From Diadema setosum (lineage: Eukaryota; Echinodermata; Echinoidea; Diadematoida; Diadematidae), in NCBI RefSeq assembly GCF_964275005.1, contig NC_092696.1, positions 23,345,472-23,409,471 of the forward strand: DNA of 64,000 nt, read 5' to 3'. Shown here one piece after another: positions 47,701 to 57,172 of the stretch. Under the pieces are notes generated by a model. It saw only the letters and a program-made list of their open reading frames with translations. It ran no database searches and was not told the DNA's origin. Each line of letters opens with the position of its first letter. The stretch's first letter is position 1. Made by a program: the position numbers and the translations under genes.

Positions 47701-49976
47701 AGAAATTCAGTAACTCTATTTGAGATCTTCTCATTGTTTTGTTTAATTCCTGTGAGTCAACAAATTATAAAAGGTTGCTTTGTTTTGGCATGCTTGTGAA
47801 CTCTGCATATCAACTCCTATTCTGTTTGTGTTTCCATCATTCAAAGTGACTGAAAGTTGGTTTTTCTTTTGTACAAACTATTAAAAGAAGCCCTCTATAC
47901 CATTGTACAGCATGAGAGGGATGTGTTATTTACATTAACTCCGAAAAGAACATCAACATTTCTTTCTCTTTGTTTATAATTATCCTTCTATATCTCTCTC
48001 ACTGCATAGTAATATTATTTCTCCATCCTGAAGGGTACTGGAAGCATTATGTTTTCAGGTTGACCATCCATCCCACCATGTTATACGTGTGCCATATGTA
48101 TTGATGTAACGGGTATGCATGCAAACAAAACAAATTTCCAGAAATGGACAATAAAATCGAATTGAATTGAATTGAATTGAATCTTCCATCCATCCCATAA
48201 ATCACATTATCAAATTTGATGAAAGCATGCCTGATTGATTTTCTTGGTAACTAGCACAGGCCTGAAGAAACATGAGGTGTAGCTGATCAGATAAGAATTT
48301 AGACATAACCCCTCAAGGTCAAAGGCTAATGCACTTTTGCACGCCATTCCAAGTCATTGCTTCAGCTAGGGCTGTCCAGTGATGGACAGGGTAGATCTAG
48401 TTCATGAACATTACTTGCATGAAACACATTGCTGCTTGTAGGTCAAAGGTCAAAGTAAGAGGTACCTTTATGAAGGTTACATATGGCATTCTCTACATGA
48501 TGCTTCAGCTAGAAAAGTTCATTGGAAATATTATTCAGTGAGATTGATGGAAATTAATAGAAAAGTACAGTAGTTGCCTGAAACGACATAGATGAGAAAG
48601 ATCAAAGGTTAAAGCTCGCCAACATTTAATTAGAACACAACTTTCTCGCCAAAAGTTTCACTGGATGAATCAGATAATGATGTTTTATGGTACAGTCTGT
48701 ATAATAGATTTATAAATAAAGTGGTATGCATTTTTTAAGGTCAACCCTTGGGCAGTTGTCAAGATCAGTGAGCTTCCTCAAAATGTAACTGGAATTTACC
48801 ATAGTATACACCTGGCAGACTTCAGAGAAAGAATACGCATGAGTGCTCTTGGCATTTTGCCACCTGAACTTTCTTTTGTCTACCTTGATTAAATCCTAAT
48901 ACATGTACAAAGGCAAGCCTAAACAATCAATGGCCTCCTAGTGTCTTAAAACCTAGGCACTGAAGCGCAAAGACAATTAAAGGTGGCATTCCATTCCATT
49001 CCTATTGTGTAACCCAGAGGGCTGGATAACAAAAGCATGGATAGTTACCTTGTTCAAATAGAGCTTATAGATGGCAGACTGATTAGCACCCTTGTCAATC
49101 AAACAGGTGGGAGATGGTTCGTTCAGGCTCATCAATTGTTTTTCCTTGACCACCTTGCCATGGGGAGATATTAGCAATCTTTGCAATTGCAAACCAGTTC
49201 ATGAGAGGATCAGATAGAATAATAAGGGAAAAAACCCCAAAGGAGAATGTATGCTCTCATGTAACTCAGCAATATCAGTTCCTTTTATCATAATGTGTAT
49301 TATGGCTCTGGCTCATGCACTGCCTCTCTGGACTGTCTCAATTCTAGCCATTTATGAACATTATGTTTATGCTGTAACCATCGTAGCATAATTCTGTTTT
49401 TAATATCTCAGCATGTGGTATGTTCTGTTGTATTTTACTTGGAGGAATACAGCCTGAATACTGGGTTGATTGACACATATGTTGGTACCTTGTTGCAGTC
49501 TGGTCATACAATCAAAATTTTTTTAGGAAGGAAGTGATGTGGCACCACATTGTCATTCCTATGACAAACTATCAGTAAAATGTATTGCAGGTGTCTTCTA
49601 AATAGTTGGGCGTAAAAGCAGTTTCCACGTCCTTTCCAGAACTGTGCGTGTTTCCAGGATTTAGCAGTAAAGTACTAAGCAATCTTATAATGAAAGACAT
49701 TTTGGTTTGCTGTCTGTGTATACATGCTCTGAAGAAGATGATTGATTTGGTTAACTTAACTTTGAACAGTGAATATACATACAAGAGGTATCACCTTGTT
49801 TTCTGAGTCGCTTGGTGCACAATTCACAATCTAGTGATAAATCTATTTTTATCATTGTCATGATTTGTGGATAACAGCTTTATTCCTCTTTGTTTTCCCC
49901 TTCTGTACATTTTCCTCTTCAGCAACACCAAGAGATGGCAAATTTTCGCAAGTCACTCCAGTCTATGTTCTTCTAA
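23810..49976 (+). CDS. SYCP3: SYCP3, synaptonemal complex protein 3 (eight coding exons)
   Basis: Joining 23810-23936, 26391-26493, 27841-27875, 31112-31229, 32234-32333, 32852-32950, 34033-34137 and 49923-49976 gives 741 nt, 246 residues plus stop, with every phase matched. This is close to the roughly 236 residues of vertebrate SYCP3. The N-terminus is basic then acidic (KKQGGGKKKSG, then ESEEDEDD near 56). A Cor1-type coiled coil runs from about residue 78 (EMQSVLQTFGADMRKSM) to the end. The C-terminus QHQEMANFRKSLQSMFF is the family's conserved tail. SYCP3 forms filaments of the lateral elements/chromosome axes in meiotic prophase. All introns are GT-AG; the first donor (AAAAAG|GTTGAC) is weak. 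The start is the first ATG giving the basic N-terminus. The last intron is 15.8 kb. Confidence 0.95.
23937..26390 (+). other. SYCP3: SYCP3 intron 1
   Basis: Noncoding. Contains the palindromic MITE at 25558-25747 and a C13-A21 tract at 26072-26105; otherwise nothing recognised. Confidence 0.7.
25558..25747. mobile_element. Palindromic MITE with CACTAGACCGACACCCA ends
   Basis: Left end CACTAGACCGACACCCATGA; right end is the inverse of CACGAGACCGACACCCACGA. Inner arms (AGTCATACAGC, AGCCCATGAGTTC) are also inverted and repeated. No clear target-site duplication. Confidence 0.6.
26391..26493 (+). CDS. SYCP3: SYCP3 coding exon 2
   Basis: Acceptor TTTTAAAG, donor GA|GTAAGT. Encodes DESGTVAPKNTKKRSFDESE and an acidic run, a stretch that includes a KKR basic patch (possible nuclear localisation signal). 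Confidence 0.9.
27841..27875 (+). CDS. SYCP3: SYCP3 coding exon 3 (35-bp microexon)
   Basis: Acceptor TTTTTCATCTACAG, donor GG|GTAAGT. Encodes GEMQSVLQTFG at the start of the conserved domain. Both neighbouring phases fit only with this exon included. Confidence 0.9.
28165..28475 (-). mobile_element. LINE ORF2 C-terminal relic (CR1/L2-like clade)
   Basis: The - strand encodes RCRRGDMIEGFKHLTGIYDT followed by a segment with RKYFCSKSC. After a shift to another frame comes VADLWTGLPEYRV, then SSFKNRLDKYW, and a stop. The order GDMIE-FK-L...LD-RK-FF...W-LP...FK-RLDK-W is the well-known region downstream of the reverse transcriptase in CR1/L2-like non-LTR elements. At least one frameshift; only about 310 bp remain. 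Inserted antisense in intron 3. Confidence 0.8.
28517..28585. repeat. (CT)n microsatellite
   Basis: Long CT dinucleotide run with minor interruptions. Confidence 0.9.
29893..29918. repeat. (GT)n microsatellite
   Basis: Uninterrupted GT repeats. Confidence 0.9.
30036..30966. mobile_element. TIR element with 157-bp minisatellite body
   Basis: 13-bp perfect terminal inverted repeats TGTCCCCGCCGAA. After a hairpin-like CCGAACGAGTTCG and GTCCGTGTGT repeats, the body consists of a diverged first unit and four units of 157-158 bp (ACAAAATGCTACTCCTTCG at 30311, 30468, 30626, 30783, 30941). Each unit carries at least one TGACCTTTGACCT. Noncoding; non-autonomous DNA transposon of unclear superfamily. 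Confidence 0.7.
31112..31229 (+). CDS. SYCP3: SYCP3 coding exon 4
   Basis: Acceptor CTGTCTTACAG, donor AG|GTGGGA. Encodes DMRKSMSGKRKRLETLTQQT and the following coiled coil to QQTE. Confidence 0.92.
31230..32233 (+). other. SYCP3: SYCP3 intron 4
   Basis: Noncoding, nothing recognised. Confidence 0.7.
32234..32333 (+). CDS. SYCP3: SYCP3 coding exon 5
   Basis: Acceptor AAAATGTAG, donor CAG|GTACTC. Encodes QRLHTEYTKQLTTVLDQWDS and a Lys/Glu-rich coiled coil. Confidence 0.92.
32852..32950 (+). CDS. SYCP3: SYCP3 coding exon 6
   Basis: Acceptor CCAATGTAG, donor AAG|GTCAGG. Encodes NMLKQQQRNIQQTCIAMNQR and RLKNIRQMFELYNK, the core heptad region of the family. Phase 0 at both ends. Confidence 0.93.
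32951..34032 (+). other. SYCP3: SYCP3 intron 6
   Basis: Noncoding, nothing recognised. Introns 2 (26494-27840) and 5 (32334-32851) are likewise featureless. Confidence 0.7.
34033..34137 (+). CDS. SYCP3: SYCP3 coding exon 7
   Basis: Acceptor GACTCTTACAG, donor ACG|GTGAGT. Encodes TMGDLEQCHQGQQTNVQSEL and KKELNLLHKKILMDT. Phase 0 at both ends. Confidence 0.93.
35057..35265. mobile_element. MITE with GGGCAATTACCCCC ends and telomere-like core
   Basis: GGGCAATTACCCCC occurs twice at the left end, and its inverse twice at the right end. Between them lies a C-run and a TTAGGG/TTAGGATTAGG-rich core (about 35146-35225) resembling the metazoan telomere repeat. Confidence 0.6.
35662..35745. repeat. 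C9-A17 tract followed by (AAAT)n / (AAAAT)n microsatellite
   Basis: C-run directly joined to an A-run, then ATAA- and AAAAT-type repeats. Confidence 0.85.
36525..36914. mobile_element. Foldback MITE, copy B
   Basis: Uninterrupted copy of the 2958 family. The left arm (TTTATTCGATGAAAATTGG...) and right arm (its inverse, CATCAAATAAAC) pair over most of their length around a central AATAAAG-TGTGGGACCCACC hairpin. Confidence 0.7.
37095..37140. repeat. C12-A17 tract followed by (AT)n
   Basis: Homopolymer C joined to homopolymer A, then TATATA repeats. Confidence 0.85.
37180..37668. mobile_element. PIF/Harbinger-like MITE with TAA duplication
   Basis: Ends GGCTGCGTTTTT and (inverted) GGCTGTGTTCATT, flanked by TAA on both sides. 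The body contains many AAACGC/GCGTTT words. Short GGCTG ends with a 3-bp TWA duplication are typical of PIF/Harbinger; 489 bp, noncoding. Confidence 0.6.
37958..39293. mobile_element. TIR minisatellite element with seven X-box-bearing units
   Basis: Ends TACCCCC and (inverted) TACCCCC, flanked by TTA on both sides. The left end also forms a hairpin (ACCCCCGCCACAC facing GTGTGAAGGGGGT). The body is seven units of 129-149 bp with GTTGCCATGGTAACC at 38161, 38304, 38453, 38599, 38728, 38875 (GTCGCC variant) and 39020. Non-autonomous; PIF/Harbinger-like by its TWA-type duplication (tentative). Confidence 0.6.
39402..40457. mobile_element. 1.06-kb TIR element, TA-flanked
   Basis: Left GGCCCGTTTACACTTGCT and right (inverted) GCCACATTTACACTTACT match at 14 of 18; TA flanks both sides. 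AAAATCGCGAT-type palindromes lie just inside both ends. No transposase frame. Confidence 0.55.
42948..43097. mobile_element. MITE with GGCATTTCATGAAGCG ends
   Basis: Left TGGGAGGCATTTCATGAAGC and its inverse CGCTTCATGAAATGCCCCC at the right. Contains CTGATTGGCTG, as do the 16067 and 17047 copies. Confidence 0.65.
44775..45800 (+). mobile_element. Repetitive element with GTTCACCTGAGCC hairpin start, interrupted
   Basis: Begins with hairpin GTTCACCTGAGCC-AAA-GGCTCAAGTGAAC (44775-44803), then CGTCCGTCGTGCG. Two long repeat units follow, about 314 bp apart (CTTCTTCTTGARAACCCCA at 44867 and 45181), each with TTTTCACCAAACTT and a G/C-run. A third partial unit resumes at 45724 after the nested MITE. 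Noncoding; superfamily unknown. Confidence 0.55.
45375..45723. mobile_element. Nested foldback MITE with ~120-bp TIRs, ATTAAA duplication
   Basis: Left GGGGATGGCTAGTAACTGAT and right its inverse. The arms stay complementary for about 120 bp, through CACTGATTCCCACT and AATCATCCCCAGC. ATTAAA lies on both sides (45369-45374 and 45724-45729); it contains TTAA, so a piggyBac/Kolobok-type TTAA duplication is equally possible. Removing it rejoins the host repeat unit. Confidence 0.75.
48105..48182 (+). mobile_element. LINE/SINE 3' tail
   Basis: GAAATGGACAATAAAATCG followed by (AATTG)n, in sense orientation within intron 7. Confidence 0.5.
49923..49976 (+). CDS. SYCP3: SYCP3 coding exon 8 (last, 54 bp coding)
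   Basis: Acceptor TTTCCTCTTCAG. Encodes QHQEMANFRKSLQSMFF and TAA. This conserved C-terminal motif is needed for fibre assembly in the family. It sits 15.8 kb from exon 7. Confidence 0.92.
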   Translation, partial: QHQEMANFRKSLQSMFF

Positions 49977-51310
49977 CATCGACAAGTCACATTGTAAATG
50001 TCAAAACATGAATGTAAAGATGACTTCCAGGTGGCAGTAGACCAAGTTATAAGGACAACCCGTATTGATTGGGTGGTTACATTACAGCATGCAGCATATC
50101 AGCATGCACCAAGGGAAGGATTCTCACCTGCAGTTGATACCATCCTTACCACCGTGGTCTACATTAATCAGCAGGTTGTGCTGTTTGTAATGATGTCATA
50201 TATAGTAGAGCATACAATGTAATCTTCTGTGATGAGACTTATTATGTTATCATTATATCCCTCTGTAAGACAAATTATATTGAAGTCGTTAAACAATCAG
50301 TCTGAAGGAGCATTGTTGATATTAGTTGATGTGGAATTACGAGTGTTTATTAAGGATCAGTTTTTCCCATTTTCTTTGCTTGGATCTTTCAGATGGTATG
50401 AGGATCCATTTTTCTTTTCTACAGAATACTTCCTTGAAGTGTTCAAGCAAAGCGAAGCAAACTATTTGTAGCCAAAACACAAAAAATTACAGTGTAACAG
50501 CATTCTTACAATACAGTAATGTACACGACTCTTAATGGCTTTAATGGAAAATGACTCAAGCTTAAAAGTTTTTTTAGTAATTTGCCTTTAATAGTTTAGA
50601 CGGAGATGTTAGGATACTATTACGATTGTTTCTTTGTTAGGAAATAAAGTGATATACTGATAATAATATGAATGTATAGAGCGCAGAACCTATGTTATAA
50701 ATTGCAATAATTATCAGAATTCTAGAGTAGTTTCTTCAGGTGATTAGCCTGTTTCTGTTCAGTGAGCACATGTTGCTGCTGACCCCATAAACTGCCAGCT
50801 CTGGAACGCAGATTGGTCTAAATTTGCCATATCTTATCTGGTGTTGGCACTGTGATTAAGAATGTTTAATACTGTGTATTCCAAGACCGGGACATTACAT
50901 GTTTCCAATTCAGTATTGTCTTTGTGCATGTGTGTGTGATTGTGTGCGTGTGTGCGTGCAAGCTAAGGTGTGTACAAACAAATCTATCAATTTAAAAATG
51001 TCGTTTTCGCATGACGCGACTTTGCCAATGCACTTTTACAGGGCTGGTCATCATTATTTTCTCGTTTATTGGAAGATTCGAATTTCTTGTCTTATTAAAA
51101 AAAATAATTCAAGGTTCTCGTTCGTTGTAGTGAGTTACATTGGAGACTGTCAAGTTACAAATACGATACATGCACTGGTTTTATGAACAGTAAGACAATC
51201 TTCAACTGTTCCAATGTTCTAACTGTTACCACTATTATCATGCAAACCCATGGTGTGCCATGTGTTCAGTGGGCGAATAAACACCCAAAATAAATTTCGT
51301 CCTTTGTATG
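49977..51310 (+). other. SYCP3: SYCP3 3' UTR and 3' flank
   Basis: AT-rich unique-looking sequence. AATAAA occurs at 50643-50648 and twice near 51277-51293; either could end the transcript. The small ORFs here have no support. Confidence 0.4.
50643..50648 (+). terminator. Candidate SYCP3 polyadenylation signal
   Basis: Canonical AATAAA about 670 bp after the stop codon. Confidence 0.4.
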
Positions 51311-52115
51311 CGTGAATGAATTTGTGGTCTTATTATATCCATACATATTGTTTCGTAATACACGTTGTTCTAAGTCTATTTTGATCACGATCAAACGAAC
51401 GTGACTGCCCTTTTTATCATGCGCTTAAGCGTGAATTTGCGTTGGTTATTGCTGCTGTGTGACCCGGCACCTTTTCTACAAAAATGTGATCATCCATGAA
51501 AATAAATCAATAGATTGAAATGTGCGTATTTTGCAGAATATATAATAATAATAATAATAATAATGCTTAGTGTATTTGTTAAGTGGGAGGGTCTAGTTCT
51601 TATTATTGCCATATGTGGAGATCATACATCTTTTCCGCCACATTTCTGATACATGTAACCATTTCTTGAAGATGTTTGCAACTCATCACAGTTTGCGATA
51701 ACATCAGTTGCGGCGGCAATGGCTTAACTCGTGACAATTGTTTTCTTACCGTAGTGACTTTAGAATTTCTGTTATGAAGCAGGCCCCGGGTTGCATCTGC
51801 GGATCCCTGGAGCGATTTTGGCGTACGGCTTTGTTTTGATGATATGTTTCTCGATATTGATACATATCATTCTGTTTGCATTGAAATTGGGAGTTTAACT
51901 ATTATTGAGTTACCGTGACATCGGCCTCTCTCTTCTAGAGGCTCAAAAGTTGCACAAGAAAACAACAAGCTGCCTTCAGATCGCCCATGTTCGAAATGTT
52001 CCGTTTCGGCGCGTCGCATCCCCATGGGGTCGCTCTCCATGACTTGTTACGCACCTGCGTTCACGCCATCCCCCCCCCCCCCCCCCCAAAAAAAAAATCG
52101 GATTAGGGTTTTTTT
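51311..52115. other. Noncoding DNA between SYCP3 and the palindromic element
   Basis: Contains an (ATA)n run near 51541-51565 and a C18-A10 tract at 52070-52097; nothing else recognised. Confidence 0.4.
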
Positions 52116-55100
52116 TAGTAGACTTGCTAAGGGGGTAAACGCTGCATTTTATAGTACAAATGTCCTACTTGGTACAGATGTTCCCTAGGGCAATTGAAAA
52201 ATTTTCATCTAAAGAGACAATCTGTATCTATGCAAATAAGCCTTAATTTGCATAATTTATGCAAAAATACATTAAAAAATTATTTAAAAATATATGTGCA
52301 TCCAGCAGAAATACCTAATTTGTTAGAATTATTCTATAGAGTAAGTGAAAACAATTCCTGCAAAAATTGATTTCATACCTATGTAAATAAACATAAAATT
52401 TGCATAAATACGCAAGTTATTGTGCAAAAATCTGCATTTTTGAGAGAAGTTCTAAACTATTAAGCACTGGATCTTGTAGTACAAAGTTTGAACCTGGGAT
52501 GGATGTTCCTTGGGTCAAAAGTAAATGATTCATCTGAAGAGACAAACTGTCTCTACGCAAACAACCTGTTATTTGCATAATATGCATATCAATACCTACG
52601 CATCTGTAGATAATCAGAACAAACAAAAAGCCTTAATGTGACATGTCTTAAATCGCTTTGAACTTAACATCCAAAAGCTAATAGAATAAGACAATATTCT
52701 CACAACAACACTTTTCAGTTGCTTAAATTGTTTCCATATTATTTAATTAACTTAGGCATTTTATGCATAAATTATGTGAATAAGTACACGAGACGTGAAA
52801 TTTCGAAACATATTGATCTTTGAAATAATTTTTGCTATCAATTTTCCCTCATTGCATAAATGCTTTGCAGTGTGGGAAAAAATAGCAATCGATAGTGACA
52901 CTCTTTAAATATGATTATGCAAATCTAAGAGTAGGGCCTACATAATTATGAACAGATGCAAATCGGAATATTGCTTACAAAAGGACTGTTTTTCCCTTCC
53001 AAACAGTACACAACTGAGGTCATGTTTAGAAAATCATTACAAAATATACTACCATAGTGAAAGTGTAAATTCTGATTTCCATTGTATTTTGTAGGCAATC
53101 AAGCGAATAAGAGGCTTTTTACATCAAACTGATCATAAACTTGTGCAAATTATGTGGATGCAAGGGTATCTGCACACATTAAGAACTTACAAGCTTGAGT
53201 TAGAAACAAAGTCTGTTTCTGGAAAAAAAAATATGTTAACTCAGAATACTTTGAGCTGCTATGGCATGGAAACTATGCTAGGAAATTTATACACAATAAC
53301 ATTTTGATAAGGCAATAATATGCAAAAATTGTCTTGTGAACAATATAGGAGATATTATACTTTAAGTCAAATAATCTCAGTCTCTGTCTTAAAATCAGTC
53401 AATTTCCACCATAAATCAAAGCAGAAATAACATGTTCATAGCCATAAAAGAGTATATTCGATGGCTTTTACAATTACTAGGATGTGATTTGTCAACAGAT
53501 CGTCACAGGCTACTGTTTACGAGAATCGTAAATGTCATATTCTCCCTGGTTGTGATTGTTTTCCCTCGAAATAATGTAACTCCCTGGCGGTCCAAAGAAT
53601 GTTATATTCCACCACATATCAGCTAATACCTGTTTAGATGATCATGACCTACATGATCTTGAAGCTTTTTCCCAAAAAATAATTATGTTAACTGGTTTAG
53701 TGTAAAAATGTCAGAGGTTAAATTAAAAGAAATACACAGGTAGAAATGTAAAAGGTAAGAATGTCAGAGGTGACATGTGTGCATCAAAATTAACTTTCAT
53801 GCGACCCATACATTAAAATGTAATGATGGTAATGACTATACCATGTCACTGAATTCCATGTCCTTTCCTACTTATCAAGAAGAAACAAAAACACCTGAGA
53901 GGGGAGGGCTTAACATTTTTTCGATAATCAACAAAGGTATCACTGTCAGGTAGAACATCGCAAATATGTACTTACTAAGTTTCATGATATCTTGATTCAC
54001 ATTCAAGATATGAAGGAAAAAGTGAAATACAGCACTTTCATCAGCGCTTTGACATTTTGGCAGGAAATTTCCCAGAGAATATCCATTAGGTAATACATGT
54101 ATATATTAAGTTTCAAAAATCCTACAAGCATTGCAAAAACATGAGGGAAATAGTGAAATTTTGAGGGCCCAATTTACCTTGATCTTTGACCCCTGACCTT
54201 TGACAAATGACCCCTAAATTCCCTACAAAATCCTTGTCAGCACCAAGTTCCATGAAGACACCTTGAACCATTTGCGAGATACAGAGAAAAAAAAAGTGAA
54301 ATTTTAACATTTTCACCTGAACTTTGACCTTTGACCTCTTGACCTGAAACTCTCTGGAGAATCTTATTTTGGTAGTACATTGTATTCAGTCACTAAGTTT
54401 GAAGAAAGTACCTTCAGACATTGCATAGATATGGGGAAAATAATGAAATTTTAGCATTGACCTTGAACTTTTTGACCTTTGACCTCTTGCCGATTTCACT
54501 TAAAAACTGCTTAATCACTTGCCCCATTATACGTCACCTTTGGACCAGGTTTGGTGAAATTTGCATAATCCAGTCTTGAGTTATCGCGTAAACTGATACA
54601 ATATGGAGTTCTTAAGTCGACCTTGACCATTGACTTCTGGTACATTCGGGTATTAATATGCACAATATGCTAATTAGGTGGTATTTGCATAGACAAATAG
54701 TGTTTTGATATTACAAACCATTTCCTTTTGACTAAAGGAAATGCATACTACTTCCATAGTTTTTATCATAAAATGCAGTTTTTAGACTGTAAAAAAACTT
54801 TAACAATAATATTTTACTTTACTTTCTTTATTAATTATGCAAATTAGCTGGTAACGATGGTTCAATTATTCATATTCTTTTCTCATTTTGTTTCATAAAG
54901 TCTTTCTAACGGGTTATATCTATCTAGGATGAGATTTAAGAGGAGTTTCATTAAGGCTTCATTAAGGCTTGTTGTTTGTTCTGATTATCTATAGATATGT
55001 AGGTATTGATATGCATATTATGCAAATAACAGGTTGTCTGCATAGAGACAGTTTGTCTCTTCAGATGAATCATTTACTTTTGACCCAAGGAACATCCATC

Positions 55101-55492
55101 CCAGGTCCAGACTTTGTACTACAAGATCCAGTGCTTAATAGTTTAGAAATTCATTCAAAAATGCAGATTTTTGCACAATAACTTGCGTAATTATGCAAAT
55201 TTTATGTTTATTTACATAGGTATGAAATCAATTTTTGCAGGAATTGTTTCCACATACTCTATAAAAGACTTCTACCAAATTAGGTATTTCCACTAGATGT
55301 ACATATATTTTTAAATAATTTTTATATGTATTTTTGCATAAATTATGCAAATTAAGGCTTATTTGCATAGATACAGATTGTCTCTTTAGGTGAAAAAATT
55401 CCAATTGTACAGAGGAACATGTGTGCCAAATAGGACATTTGTACTATAAAATGCAGCGATCACCCCTTTTTTCGCCCTTAGCAAGCCTACTA
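52116..55492. mobile_element. 3.4-kb element with ~0.53-kb inverted arms
   Basis: The left arm (52116-52640) and right arm (54948-55492) are reverse complements: TAGTAGACTTGCTAAGGG at the outer left against CCCTTAGCAAGCCTACTA at the right, and AGATAATCAGAACAAACA at the inner edge against TGTTTGTTCTGATTATCT. The 2.3-kb centre has no substantial ORF but has TGACCTTTGACC repeats (54170-54490). TTTT flanks both sides (weak duplication evidence). Non-autonomous DNA transposon of unknown superfamily. Confidence 0.7.
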
Positions 55493-55858
55493 TTTTCTCC
55501 ATTCACAAAGTAAGATTTCGACATTCAGATAGGTAAATTCACTGCAGTGATATGAAGATCATTATCAAATTCAATCAAATTTGATGGAATTCCTTATTGT
55601 ATTTTAAGTGTTAGCTTTTCTTTTTCAACTAGTGTCAGAGAAAAAATTTAAAACGTCATTTAGGATATCTTTGGTGTGTGTAGTAACGAAATGTGCCACT
55701 AAGCGTAATATGTGGCGCCCTTGGTAACGACATTTAGGGCACTACATGTATGTATTCTAAGAGCTGAGAGCGGCCATCCCTACGGCCACCTCCCCCGTCG
55801 CATCTTGCTTTTGTCTCACTCCATTTCTGAGATGTTTGGACGCGGGTTGGTTAGCACA
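55493..55858. other. Noncoding DNA, nothing recognised
   Basis: No supported ORF or repeat. Confidence 0.35.
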
Positions 55859-56015
55859 ATAGCGAGCTTTAGATCTGCGACGCGAACGCCAAGACGACGC
55901 TAATTAAGAAAAAAAAAAATGGTGTTCTGCACATGCGCGAGACAGCTGTTTCGATTGTCCAACCCGGGCGGCTACGTCGTCTTAGCGTTCGCGTCGTAGA
56001 TCTAAAGCTCACTAT
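55859..56015. mobile_element. Foldback MITE with GAGCTTTAGATCT arms
   Basis: Left ATAGCGAGCTTTAGATCTGC and onward GACGCGAACGCCAAGACGACG. The right arm is the inverse (ATAGTGAGCTTTAGATCTAC, GACGCGAACGCTAAGACGACG), about 40 bp each, around a 70-bp centre with an A-run. Confidence 0.7.
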
Positions 56016-57172
56016 AATTATCAAACCTTGTTTGAGGGCGACCCCCGTCTTGTTTTGGTATTAACCCAGCATCAGTTAGCGCCAAGCACAATGATTTGAC
56101 CGCAGTTGCTAATCGAACTTTGTTATGAAGCCAGAAGATGTGGACCATTTGCGCATGACCTATAAAAAGCTGCAGATGAAAAATAAATAGGACTGAAAGT
56201 TGCCTAGTGGGTTGTTGTGGGATATAGTTTCTTTCTTTAAATACTCGTTTTTCGCTCGTTTTTCACGCTCGTTTTTCACGCGCCTTCTGAAGGGAAATTT
56301 TCAGCAGCTTTACTATTATTGGCTTACCCGACCAAACATGATGTGGCGACACAACTCCAGTGGGTGATATTTAGCGTAAAATACATCGATACCGAAATAG
56401 CGACCGCAAATATTGCAAAATTATTTTTGGGTTCTATAGAAGTGAGTGGCATTGAACGTAGTTACGATTCAGTTGAGTTAACGCCCTTTGTTGCGTCGGG
56501 TGAAAAAACAAATGAAATTCAGTGAGGCTGTACTAGATACGAATTGTATTTGATTTGATTGTTTGTCTGTTTTATCGTCATTCATGCAACGTGACGTGAA
56601 AATCTCTGACCGCCAGGTTTCCCCAAACCTAAAAAAGCAAATTGAATGCTAGCCAGGAGCAGCAAGTCGATTCTTCAGATTGATCGATCGTTCGCATAAT
56701 CGAGTTTTGCAAGATTGTGTCTGTTTGGTTGGTAATGAAGGATTTCTTACCTTGAGTGCGACTAGGTCACATGACATCTATACCGACAATTTGTTTCGAA
56801 CTTGGTAATGGATATTATACGTCAGTATTAGTATTACAAAGTGGGGGTAGAAGTGAACAACCCAACGAAAGTTATTTCCAGTCTGTTTTTAGTCCCGACG
56901 AGTGCTCTCAACCCAAGTCCTTTCTTGTTGCGATAAAAATACGAGTCACGAAGGTATTTAGTCTTTGTCATAATAATCGCGAAGAGGGAGATTTTGATTG
57001 TAATTTTGACGCATATAATAATGATGTGTAGTAAATTTCAAGACGCGTATGAGATAAAATATTTGAACTCATTATTATTTGAAAGTAAGGCTGTTTGATA
57101 GAGTTTCTGCCCTGAAAGTCTTGGGAAATTTGGCGACACCTCATCACGGGTGTTATCTGTATATGAAATTAC
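56016..57172. other. Noncoding DNA with two short unrecognised ORFs
   Basis: ORFs of 68 and 91 codons (56319-56525, 56756-57031) resemble nothing I know and lack further support. A TATAAAAAG lies near 56161. Confidence 0.3.

Larger units (their letters stand above)
34138..49922 (+). other. SYCP3: SYCP3 intron 7 (15.8 kb, transposon-rich)
   Basis: The last intron is far longer than the others and holds most of the gene's mobile DNA: elements at 35057-35265, 36525-36914, 37180-37668, 37958-39293, 39402-40457, 42948-43097, 44775-45800 with 45375-45723 nested, and a LINE tail at 48105-48182. Stretches 40.5-42.9 kb and 46.4-48.1 kb show nothing recognisable. No nested gene was found. Confidence 0.75.

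Noticed and set aside
49998-50535. Overlapping small ORFs after the SYCP3 stop
   Set aside because: Lie in the probable 3' UTR and show no domain or bias.
56319-57031. Two ORFs of 68 and 91 codons
   Set aside because: Mildly interesting because near a TATA-like box, but no recognisable motif or splice support.
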